Shown here one piece after another: positions 35,396 through 42,353 of a stretch of DNA of 42,353 nt. This stretch comes from an uncultured Desulfobacterales bacterium (GTDB lineage Bacteria; Desulfobacterota; Desulfobacteria; Desulfobacterales; JAFDCJ01). The DNA lies in the NCBI GenBank assembly GCA_945787595.1, contig CALZJV010000002.1, forward strand, positions 1 through 42,353. Direction: 5' to 3'. How positions within the stretch are numbered: the first letter of the stretch is position 1; every line of letters starts with the position of its first letter. The notes beneath the pieces were generated by a model, which saw nothing but the letters and a program-made list of their open reading frames with translations, had not been told where the DNA came from and ran no database searches. Position numbers and translations under genes: made by a program.

Positions 35396-36475
35396 ATGGC
35401 GTTAATCCTTCAAAACATTGATATCCGGGAGAATGGGGTCGCACATCTGGATAACATCAATCTGACGTTCAGGCGCGGTGGACTCTACACGGTTCTGGGC
35501 CGCACGCTCGCCGGCAAAACCACACTTTTACGTACCATTGCCGGGCTCCAGCAGCCGCAAAAAGGCACCCTGATGCTTCACGGCAGCGACTATCTACAGG
35601 TGCCGGTCTGGAAACGCCGTGTGGCCATGGTCTATCAGCAGTTCATCAACTACCCGCATCTAACCGTGCTGGCTAACGTGGCTTTCCCGCTGAGAAGAGC
35701 CGGGGTGCCGCGGGCCGAAGCCAACCAGCGGGCAAGGGAAATACTGGGCAAGGTGGGGCTTGCCGCTTTTGAAAAACGTCGTCCGGCGGCCCTGTCGGGC
35801 GGCCAGCAGCAGCGCGTCGCCCTGGCGCGGGCACTCGTCAAGCGCGCCGAGATATTGCTGTTGGACGAACCACTCGTAAACCTGGACTACAAGCTGCGTG
35901 AGCAACTACGGGAAGACTTTCAGAATATTTTCGAAGGACAGGACGACGCCATCGTCGTTTATACGACGACCGAGCCGGCCGAGGCGATCCAACTCGGCCA
36001 TGAAATGATTATCATGGATGAAGGCGCCGTCATCCAGCAGGGGGAGCCGCTGGCGGTTTTCAATGCACCGACGACGATCCGGTGTGCCGAAATTATCAAC
36101 GATCCGCCCATGAACATTTTTTATGGCGCCATTGAAAATGGCGACATCCAGTTGCAGGGCGGAATTCGGCTGAATGTTCCGGCGCATATGGCACACCTGC
36201 CCCAAGGGCCCTATCGCTTCGGTCTACGTGCGGCCGACTTGCGCCTTGGCAACACGATTGGAAGCCAGGTGGAGCTGAGCGAAATCAGCGGGTCCCAGAC
36301 AATACTTCATCTGAGGGGAGATATCGGTGCATTTATACTCTACGAGGAGGGTGTCTATCAACATGCCATCGGAGACACCGTTCAGGTAGATCTCAATTCT
36401 GATCGAATATACAGTTTTTCGGTTGACGGCGACCTGATCGCCGGTCCGGCAGCAGCCGAAGCGCAGCGGAGGTAA
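35396..36475 (+). CDS. ABC importer ATPase 1, GlpS-like, lacking the switch histidine
   Basis: A 359-residue ATPase with a C-terminal regulatory domain. Walker A is GRTLAGKT (35-42), Q-loop Q81 is in VAMVYQQFINYPHLTV, the signature LSGGQQQR (133-140) is intact and Walker B is LLLDEP (154-159). Where the switch histidine should be (VTHDQ in most relatives) it reads YTTTEPAEA, with T192 replacing His. The combination of GPTLAGKT-like Walker A, YQQFINYP and TTEP is, from memory, characteristic of the GlpS ATPase of rhizobial glycerol importers. AAGGAGG precedes the ATG at 35396. It needs ATPase 2 as partner. Confidence 0.92.
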   Translation: MALILQNIDIRENGVAHLDNINLTFRRGGLYTVLGRTLAGKTTLLRTIAGLQQPQKGTLMLHGSDYLQVPVWKRRVAMVYQQFINYPHLTVLANVAFPLRRAGVPRAEANQRAREILGKVGLAAFEKRRPAALSGGQQQRVALARALVKRAEILLLDEPLVNLDYKLREQLREDFQNIFEGQDDAIVVYTTTEPAEAIQLGHEMIIMDEGAVIQQGEPLAVFNAPTTIRCAEIINDPPMNIFYGAIENGDIQLQGGIRLNVPAHMAHLPQGPYRFGLRAADLRLGNTIGSQVELSEISGSQTILHLRGDIGAFILYEEGVYQHAIGDTVQVDLNSDRIYSFSVDGDLIAGPAAAEAQRR

Positions 36476-36478
36476 CCC

Positions 36479-37564
36479 ATGGCCACGATCGAGCTTTGCG
36501 ACATTGCCCACAACTATGAACCGGATTCCGACGACCCGATCTACGCACTGAAAGCGCTGAATCTGGTTTGGAAGGACGGCGGCACCTACGCCTTGCTGGG
36601 ACCTTCCGGGTGCGGCAAGACCACCATGCTCAACATTATTTCAGGCCTGATTCAGCCCACCCGGGGCAAGATACTGTTTGACGGTGTCGATTTTACCCAG
36701 TTTCCGACACCCAAACGCAATATTGCCCAGGTATTCCAGTTTCCGGTGGTATACACCCTGATGAGTGTCGAAGAAAATTTAGCATTCCCGCTGGTTTGCC
36801 GCAAAATGCCTCAGGCCGAACGCACCCGGCGGGTAAACGAGGTAGCCGAATTGCTTAATCTGAGGGACAAACTCAAGCGACCGGCCCGCAAGCTGGCCGC
36901 CGACGAAAAACAACTAATTTCTTTGGGCCGCGGCCTGGTCCGCAACGACGTCTCGGCCCTGCTCATGGACGAACCGCTGACTGTCATCGATCCCCAGCTG
37001 AAATTTGAAATCCGGCGCAAGCTCAAACAAATCAACGAGCACTATGGCCTGACAATGGTTTATGTGACGCACGATCAGAATGAGGCCATGACTTTCGCTG
37101 ACACCATAGTGGTGATGAACGATGGGCAAATAATCCAGACCGGCACGCCCCAGGAGCTCTACAACCGGCCCGAAACCACCTATGTCGGCTATTTCATAGG
37201 GTCGCCGGCCATGAACTTTATTAAGTGCACGCTCGCCGGTAATCAACTCCAAACGGCCGGTGGATTGATTCCCGTGCCCGCCGGAATGTCGATTCCGGCC
37301 AATGTCCAGAACTTAAAGATCGGCATCAGACCCAGACACATTCAGTTCACCAATTCGGATAGTGCCAAGGCCATCAGGGGACAAATACAATTGGTGCAGG
37401 AATTTGGCAACACCCGGGTGGCCACCGTGGGGATCAAGGAGGAAATCATGCGGGTAAAGCTCAACTCTGGTGCTGCCGTCCCGACCGGTGACGTCTGGCT
37501 GACGCTGCCGCAAGAAAATCTATGTGTGTATGCGGATGAGATGCTCGTCAACCTGAACCGGTAA
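36479..37564 (+). CDS. ABC importer ATPase 2, GlpT-like, with degenerate signature motif
   Basis: A 361-residue ATPase with C-terminal TOBE-like domain. Walker A is GPSGCGKT (41-48), Q87 is in IAQVFQFPVVY, Walker B is LLMDEP (161-166), and the switch histidine H198 is in VYVTHDQNEA. The signature position reads LAADEKQLISLGRG (139-152) instead of LSGGQ. This is the mirror image of ATPase 1, which keeps the signature but lacks the histidine. The pattern resembles rhizobial GlpT. GGAGG lies six bases before the ATG. The stop of ATPase 1 is three bases upstream. Confidence 0.92.
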   Translation: MATIELCDIAHNYEPDSDDPIYALKALNLVWKDGGTYALLGPSGCGKTTMLNIISGLIQPTRGKILFDGVDFTQFPTPKRNIAQVFQFPVVYTLMSVEENLAFPLVCRKMPQAERTRRVNEVAELLNLRDKLKRPARKLAADEKQLISLGRGLVRNDVSALLMDEPLTVIDPQLKFEIRRKLKQINEHYGLTMVYVTHDQNEAMTFADTIVVMNDGQIIQTGTPQELYNRPETTYVGYFIGSPAMNFIKCTLAGNQLQTAGGLIPVPAGMSIPANVQNLKIGIRPRHIQFTNSDSAKAIRGQIQLVQEFGNTRVATVGIKEEIMRVKLNSGAAVPTGDVWLTLPQENLCVYADEMLVNLNR

Positions 37565-37629
37565 TCCTTATTTCGGCAAGAAATCTTTAACCAATAACGC
37601 TTTAACCAAAACTTTTTATGGAGGTTAAC

Positions 37630-38952
37630 ATGTCCAAACCAAAAGTGGCCATTGTAAAAACAGGTGGATTGACAGGCAACTCCGAATTTTTAGGCGGTAA
37701 ATTCGTCCGCCATGACGAAGATATTGCACAGCTCAAGGAAAAAATTGCGGAGACTATTGCCCTCTCAGTGGGTAATATCGACAGTATCATTAAGGAAGGT
37801 GAGACGGTCCTGATCAAACCGAACCTTGCCTTTCAGGCACCCCCCGAAAGCTTTTCGGTTGTCGATCCACGCGTGATTGAGGCCGTGGTAAGCTACCTCA
37901 AGGAAAATTCCAAGGCCAAAGAAGTCTGGGTGGGCGACAATCCTTCCCTCGGCCAGCATGTAGGCAAAGCCCGTCCGGCTTTTGAGATGGCGGGTATGCG
38001 CGCCGCTGCCGAGCGGGGCGGTGCCGACCGGGTCATTTTTTTTGACGAAGAGGAACTTGTAGACGTGGAAATACAGGGTGCCAAATTATACCGGCAGGCC
38101 AAGATCTATAAACCCCTGCTGGATGCCGACCGCGTAATTAATTTACCTAAAATGAAAACCCATCTGGCAGGAACCGTTACCCTGGGGATCAAAAACTGGC
38201 AGGGCATCATTCCCAACGTTCACCCCAGCGGGGAGCAGCAGGACGTCCATCGCCTGGACCTGGGTCAAAAGTGTGCTGATCTGCTGCGGGTCCGTGAGGC
38301 CGACCTTACGCTGGTTGATGGCGTCATTGCCATGGAAGGTCAGGGACCGCATGCCGGCACACCGGTCGAAATGAATCTGCTGATAGCGGGCTCGCAGACG
38401 GTGGCAGTGGATGCCGTGACTGCATACGTCATGGGATTTGAAACCATCGAAGTCCCGGCCATTCGCATTGCGGCTACGGAAGGATTAGGGGTAAGGGAAA
38501 TCGATGACATCGAGGTGGTGGGGACACCGGTTTCAGAAGTGCGCACTTTTTTCAAAAGGCCCATGAATGATCCAACGGGATTAATCCCCGGTATCCATGC
38601 GATCATGCAACAGACCTGTCCGGGCTGCTTTGTTAACATCCGAGGCGCGTTGGACAACTTCAATAACAACGTTGACACCAAAGACTTCAGCGGCAAGGTC
38701 GGAGACATATATGTTGTCGCCGGAGGTGTACCTGATTTTGAGCCGGAACATGTTAAAGATAAATATCTGTTTGTGACCGGCGACTGCTGGAAACTTTTTC
38801 CGAGCAAGGATAAGGTCGAAGAAGCGATGACGCTGGCCAAGAAAGTAATCGAGTACCCGGGCTGTGCACCGGTCTACATCTTCGCCCAGCTCAACGGTGA
38901 TTTGCAGGCCCTTTATCAGGAATGCGGCGGAGTGTTGTGTCCCCTTCCCTGA
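37630..38952 (+). CDS. DUF362 family protein
   Basis: A 440-residue protein of the DUF362 family, whose function is not established. Conserved features are VLIKPNLAF, the VVDPRVIEAVVSYLKEN block, WVGDNPS, the central INLPKMKTHLAGTVTLGIKN, and the second half with cysteines in QTCPGCFVN, TGDCWKL, EYPGCAP and ECGGVLCP. Those cysteines might bind a metal or cluster. The ATG at 37630 follows GGAGG; the ATG at 37618 contains that site and is unlikely. It sits between the ABC ATPase and lipB genes on the same strand, so a role in the same pathway is inferred. Confidence 0.85.
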   Translation: MSKPKVAIVKTGGLTGNSEFLGGKFVRHDEDIAQLKEKIAETIALSVGNIDSIIKEGETVLIKPNLAFQAPPESFSVVDPRVIEAVVSYLKENSKAKEVWVGDNPSLGQHVGKARPAFEMAGMRAAAERGGADRVIFFDEEELVDVEIQGAKLYRQAKIYKPLLDADRVINLPKMKTHLAGTVTLGIKNWQGIIPNVHPSGEQQDVHRLDLGQKCADLLRVREADLTLVDGVIAMEGQGPHAGTPVEMNLLIAGSQTVAVDAVTAYVMGFETIEVPAIRIAATEGLGVREIDDIEVVGTPVSEVRTFFKRPMNDPTGLIPGIHAIMQQTCPGCFVNIRGALDNFNNNVDTKDFSGKVGDIYVVAGGVPDFEPEHVKDKYLFVTGDCWKLFPSKDKVEEAMTLAKKVIEYPGCAPVYIFAQLNGDLQALYQECGGVLCPLP

Positions 38953-38989
38953 CGGACCCTGCTTTAGATTGATTGGTGATGGATAATTG

Positions 38990-39685
38990 ATGGCTGCAGA
39001 AAGACAAACCGGCTACTGGCTGGATTTAGGGTTGACCCAGTATGCCTCGGCGTTTGCGACCCAGGAGCAGATACTTCAAGCGCGTCTGGACGGAAAAATA
39101 GCGCCAACGATCATTCTGCAGGAGAATTTGCCGATCTTCACCATCGGCCGATCCGGCAGCCAGGATAACATTTTAGCCACCCAGGCAGACCTTGAAAAGC
39201 GCGGCATTGAGGTGCTGGAGGTAAACCGGGGCGGTGATGTCACCTACCATGGACCGGGCCAGTTGATCGTATCTCCCCTGCTGTATTTGGGAGACATGGG
39301 GCTCAACGCCAATCAATATCTGCATCGGTTGGAGGATGTACTGATTGAACTGTTGGCCGGCTATGATATTCAGGCCGGCAAGAAAGAAGGTTACCCCGGT
39401 GTCTGGCGCGAGGAAGCCAAGATCGCAGCGGTCGGAATTGCCGTGAAGCACGGCTATACATTTCACGGCTTTTCACTAAATCTCAACCCGGATCTGGAAG
39501 CCTTTAACTTGATAAACCCATGCGGCGTCAGGCAGATGCCCGTTACATCCATCCGGCAGGTATTGGGACAGTCGCCCCCCATGGTGCAGATCAAGACCCG
39601 ACTGAGGGAGATCCTGCACAAAAACTTTGCACTTAAAACCCGGACGACCACCTGGTCTGATCTTGCGCGGAATCTTAAACAGTGA
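38990..39685 (+). CDS. lipB: LipB octanoyltransferase
   Basis: A 231-residue enzyme that moves octanoyl from acyl carrier protein onto the lysine of a lipoyl domain, the first step of lipoate synthesis on the protein. Family motifs are RGGDVTYHGPGQ (80-91), the catalytic K144 in EEAKIAAVGI, HGFSLNLN and the catalytic C178 in INPCGV. The ATG at 38990 is preferred over the adjacent TTG. No lipA (sulfur insertion) is in the window, so completion of lipoate must use an unlinked gene. Immediately downstream lies a free-standing lipoyl domain, its likely substrate. Confidence 0.95.
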   Translation: MAAERQTGYWLDLGLTQYASAFATQEQILQARLDGKIAPTIILQENLPIFTIGRSGSQDNILATQADLEKRGIEVLEVNRGGDVTYHGPGQLIVSPLLYLGDMGLNANQYLHRLEDVLIELLAGYDIQAGKKEGYPGVWREEAKIAAVGIAVKHGYTFHGFSLNLNPDLEAFNLINPCGVRQMPVTSIRQVLGQSPPMVQIKTRLREILHKNFALKTRTTTWSDLARNLKQ

Positions 39686-39765
39686 AATCATACTTCAGCA
39701 CAATAATGGATTTGCGGGACTGACAGAAGAAATTTTCAATTTATAAGAATCGAGGAGGATGAGTC

Positions 39766-40005
39766 GTGCGTTACGATATAGAAATACCACCAACGGCCGA
39801 CGGTGCCCTGGAAGTCACGGTTGTCTCATGGATCAAGGCGGTGGGCGATCAAGTTTCAAAAGGGCAGGATCTGGCCGAAGCAACCACCGAAAAAATTACC
39901 CTTTATGTCACTGCACCTGCCGAAGGCACGTTAAGTGAAATCATTGTCGCAGCCGGATCGAAAGTGAAGGTCGGCACCGTAATCGGTGTGCTCGAAGGAG
40001 CCTGA
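39766..40005 (+). CDS. Free-standing lipoyl domain protein (79 residues)
   Basis: The whole protein is one biotin/lipoyl-attachment fold. The N-terminal strand region is RYDIEIPPTADGALEVTVV, the attachment turn is EATTEKITLYV with K43 as the predicted lipoylated lysine, and the symmetric second half is VTAPAEGTLSEIIVAAGSKV. There is no E2 catalytic domain and no linker, and the length is shorter than GcvH. The motif is TEK where E2 proteins often have TDK. It starts at GTG with GAGGAGG upstream. It lies 80 bases after lipB. Biotinylation is possible in principle, but the lipB neighbour and absence of the AMKM-type motif favour lipoate. Confidence 0.9.
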   Translation: MRYDIEIPPTADGALEVTVVSWIKAVGDQVSKGQDLAEATTEKITLYVTAPAEGTLSEIIVAAGSKVKVGTVIGVLEGA

Positions 40006-40034
40006 AGAATAATTGGGAGCATGAGGAGGTGCTT

Positions 40035-40787
40035 ATGAGGCTGACAGGCAAAGTTGCCCTGGTGACCGGCAGCAGCCGGGGTATTGGCCGGGAGATAGCA
40101 ATGGCGATGGCACGCGAAGGGGCCGATATTGTCATCAACTACAGTCGCAGCAAGGATGCCGCCGAAGCCGCGGCTGAAGAAATTGAACAGTTGGGGCGGC
40201 AGGCGCTGGCGGTGCAGGCCAGTGTGACCGAGCGCTCCCAGGTAGAGCACTTGATCGGGTGTGCCGTCGAAGAATTCGGCCGGCTGGACGTTCTGGTAAA
40301 CAATGCGGGCGGGTTCCCGATAAAGCCGTTTACCATGGTGACCGATGAAGAGTGGGATGAGGTGATGGCACTTGATCTTAAAAGCGTTTTTGTGTGCAGC
40401 CAGATCGCACTGGTGCCTATGCGCGGGCAACGCAGCGGAACGATCATCAACATCGCATCCGTCTCCGGGCTGGTCGGGGCAGTGAGCATGGTACCCTATT
40501 CAGCCGCCAAGGGCGGGGTTATCGCCTTTACCAAAGCCCTCGCCAGAGAGATTGCACCCATGGGAATCACTGCAAATGCCATCGCACCGGGAATCATCAA
40601 AACGGATACGGCGATGAATGTATTTCCGGAAACTGCGCTTAAAGCTTACACCACCTATCAAGTACCCCTCGGCAGGCTGGGGTGTCCCGCCGATGTCGTT
40701 GGGCTGACTGTTTTTCTTGCTTCGGCAGAGGCCGGTTATATTACCGGACAGGTGTATGCCGTGGACGGTGGTTATACCATGCAGTAG
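40035..40787 (+). CDS. Short-chain dehydrogenase/reductase (FabG-like)
   Basis: A 250-residue NAD(P)-dependent oxidoreductase. The cofactor motif is TGSSRGIG (11-18), followed by NNAG (89-92), catalytic serine in INIASVSG (S142 or S144), and YSAAK with Y155 and K159. The C-terminal SDR block AGYITGQVYAVDGGYTMQ is intact. The ATG at 40035 follows AGGAGG; a GTG two codons earlier overlaps that site. It is the last gene of the plus-strand run. The family includes acetoin/diacetyl and sugar-alcohol enzymes as well as FabG, so the substrate is open. Confidence 0.93.
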   Translation: MRLTGKVALVTGSSRGIGREIAMAMAREGADIVINYSRSKDAAEAAAEEIEQLGRQALAVQASVTERSQVEHLIGCAVEEFGRLDVLVNNAGGFPIKPFTMVTDEEWDEVMALDLKSVFVCSQIALVPMRGQRSGTIINIASVSGLVGAVSMVPYSAAKGGVIAFTKALAREIAPMGITANAIAPGIIKTDTAMNVFPETALKAYTTYQVPLGRLGCPADVVGLTVFLASAEAGYITGQVYAVDGGYTMQ

Positions 40788-40835
40788 TGTAATGCCGATT
40801 CGCGCAACGATTGTGTTGTTAAGCTAATAGAAATT

Positions 40836-40912
40836 GGTTTCAGGTGTCAGGTTTCGGGTGTCAGGGAGTTGAGGTGCAATATCCTGAAACCTGAACACTG
40901 ACACCTGAAACC
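40836..40912. repeat. GTTTCAGGTGTCAG heptad repeat and hairpin between convergent genes
   Basis: GGTTTCAGGTGTCAG (40836-40850) is the exact reverse complement of CTGACACCTGAAACC (40898-40912), with further imperfect pairing inside. It lies between the SDR and the convergent dehydrogenase and could form a strong transcript hairpin for both. The same heptads occur at 2953-2973. Confidence 0.75.
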
Positions 40913-40975
40913 TTTGAAATATTATAACACACGATAACCTGGACAATAAATTGTCAGTAAAATGTCACTAAGCCC

Positions 40976-42028
40976 TTAAGGAATCAACACCGCCCTCCCC
41001 TTAATCTTGCCGTTATTTAAATCTTTTAGCGCCAGATTGGCATCGGAGAGCTTATATTCCTTGATGGCAAGCTCCACGAGACCGCGGTCGGCCAAGGCCA
41101 TCAGCTCCGTCAGTTCGGCCCAGGTGCCGACCAGATTACCAATAATATTTCGCTCGGATATAATCAAATCGACTGCCGGTATTTGTATATCTTCACCATA
41201 CCCGACGATATAGTAATTACCCATCGGCCGGGTCATGGCAAGCCCTTTGGCTGTAGTCCCTTTTTCACCGACAAAATCGATAACTGCCTCAGCACCGAGC
41301 TCACCGGTCAAATTTAAGACAGCATCCACTTCAGAGCCATCGGCCTTGATGATGTGATCGGCGCCGCTTTGTTTGGCAAGTTCCAAAGATGAATCGGAAA
41401 TATCGACGACAATCACTTCGGAGGCACACATGGCCTTGAGGCACTGAATCCCAATGTGGCCCAGACCGCCGGCACCAATGACTACGCAATATTCGCCGGG
41501 CAATAAGTGCCGGGTTGCTTTTTTGACAACGCGGTAGGCAGTAAGACCGGCATCCGAATATGGTGCAACCTCTTTCGGAGCTAAGCTGATCGGCAATTTA
41601 ACCAGGTTGCGTACAGATGTTTTAAGCGCTTCAGCATACCCCCCATTGGAATCGAGACCTGGGAAAAGCCCATCACCATGCATATCCTGACCCCGCCGGC
41701 AAGCAAGGCAGGTTCCATTTGTAACCTTAGGGTGAACGATTACCGGGTCTCCCTTTTTAAACGCTTCTACTTCGGTCCCGACTTCTTCCACCCACCCCGC
41801 GTTTTCATGCCCCATTATCAGCGGTAAAAGGCTATTGCCGTCCGGGTCCATATGAGGCCGCCACACACCCTCTATAATATGCAAATCCGTTCGGCAGACC
41901 CCGGCACCCCCTATACGCACAATGACGTCAGTAGCTTTCTCAATTTTAGGATCTTCGACGTTCTCCAGATTTACCCAATGATCAGCTGTAAATTTATCAT
42001 CGTATTGATTTAGCACCTGCGCTTTCAT
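40976..42028 (-). CDS. Zinc-type (MDR) alcohol dehydrogenase, convergent paralogue
   Basis: A 350-residue NAD-type dehydrogenase, clearly paralogous to the one at 30937 (shared GGAGVC.TDL, GHENAGWVEE, SDAGLTAY, and the end GRAVLIP). Catalytic zinc ligands are C45 and H74-E75. The structural zinc loop keeps only two cysteines (C107, C110 in GTCLACRRG), followed by QDMHGDGLFPG where the remaining ligands would be. The cofactor motif is GAGGLGHIG. The ATG at 42028 is preferred because AAAGGA lies eight bases upstream; the ATG at 42037 overlaps that site. It is transcribed toward the operon and separated from it by a hairpin repeat. Confidence 0.92.
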   Translation of the reverse strand: MKAQVLNQYDDKFTADHWVNLENVEDPKIEKATDVIVRIGGAGVCRTDLHIIEGVWRPHMDPDGNSLLPLIMGHENAGWVEEVGTEVEAFKKGDPVIVHPKVTNGTCLACRRGQDMHGDGLFPGLDSNGGYAEALKTSVRNLVKLPISLAPKEVAPYSDAGLTAYRVVKKATRHLLPGEYCVVIGAGGLGHIGIQCLKAMCASEVIVVDISDSSLELAKQSGADHIIKADGSEVDAVLNLTGELGAEAVIDFVGEKGTTAKGLAMTRPMGNYYIVGYGEDIQIPAVDLIISERNIIGNLVGTWAELTELMALADRGLVELAIKEYKLSDANLALKDLNNGKIKGRAVLIP

Positions 42029-42353
42029 TCTTTTCATCCTTTCTATTCATAAAATGTTTTTATTCAAGGTCAACAATCATTTATATTAAAATAACTGATG
42101 CATTTCTTTTGTCAAAATTTTTTTTTAACATATGAATAAATGATTAAAATCATAGTAAAAATATTATTCGGTAAGGTACAGAGATTAATGGCACAAGTAT
42201 AACTGGCTCGACTGCACTCTGGTATCCACATAGCGAAGCGATTTTACATTTCGTGTCTAAATAAAATCCGGCTAACAACTTGAATCCATGACATATTTGT
42301 TCAGGAAACCTCTAATCTGTCCGAGACATTCCTAAAAAATCTGATTATGAGCA
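42029..42353. promoter_or_regulatory. AT-rich upstream region of the right-end dehydrogenase
   Basis: No gene is supported here. On the minus strand TTGACA (about 42115-42110) lies some 85 bases before the ATG and is followed by AT-rich sequence with possible -10 boxes, none of which is convincing. I see no -24/-12 promoter with correct spacing. Confidence 0.35.

Noticed and set aside
28645..40787. Acetoin dehydrogenase (aco) operon
   Set aside because: The regulator is AcoR-like and a lipoyl protein and SDR are present, but there are no E1 alpha/beta, E2 or E3 genes, and an ABC importer occupies their place.
42194..42210. TGGCACAAGTATAACT as a sigma-54 promoter at the right edge
   Set aside because: The -12 GC is missing and it points away from the dehydrogenase gene.

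Overview
The window looks like chromosomal DNA of a Gram-negative anaerobe. My best guess is Desulfobacterota (a Desulfobacterales-type sulfate reducer). This rests on a frdCAB-order di-heme succinate:quinone oxidoreductase, a complete Tol-Pal envelope operon, DUF362 and AcoR-type regulators, and intergenic regions rich in heptad-based dispersed repeats. This is inference; there is no rRNA or other taxonomic marker beyond rplM/rpsI. I see no tRNA, rRNA, CRISPR array, prophage or transposase gene.

Left part (1-8 kb): the end of a cysteine-cluster protein translationally coupled to a hybrid histidine kinase; a MscS channel; frdC-frdA-frdB (minus strand) behind a good sigma-70 promoter; an HD-domain nucleotidase-like protein; two repeat-filled gaps. 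Core part (8-21.7 kb): tolQ-tolR-tolA-(repeat gap)-tolB-pal-cpoB, then ruvC-ruvA-(repeat)-ruvB, a SAM hydrolase, an unrecognised membrane protein, rplM-rpsI with a clear promoter and terminator, and pxpA-pxpB-pxpC for 5-oxoproline hydrolysis. Accessory part (21.9-28.5 kb): an exported SH3/vWA protein paired with an exported FGE-fold protein that lacks the catalytic cysteines, a membrane-anchored peptidoglycan-binding/HNH fusion, and an amidase with three C-terminal repeats.

Right part (28.6-42 kb) is the most system-like. An AcoR-type sigma-54 activator is divergent from a ten-gene run: alcohol dehydrogenase, solute-binding protein, two permeases, two unlike ABC ATPases, DUF362 protein, LipB, a free-standing 79-residue lipoyl domain and an SDR. 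A second, paralogous alcohol dehydrogenase faces it from the far end. The divergent gap holds two copies of a 15-bp activator-site-like element 32 bp apart and, about 100 bp further on, a -24/-12 promoter with correct spacing. The two ATPases resemble the GlpS/GlpT pair of rhizobial glycerol importers, and their defects are complementary, predicting one degenerate and one canonical ATP site. Together they suggest inducible uptake and oxidation of a small alcohol or polyol with a lipoyl-bound step whose E1/E2 enzymes are not encoded here.

Across the window at least six copies of an unusual repeat (heptad arms around a shared GTGG...CTGTCNATTTT core) sit between genes, and several gene stop codons lie inside the arms. 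Two other repeat families and a variant with decameric arms are also present.
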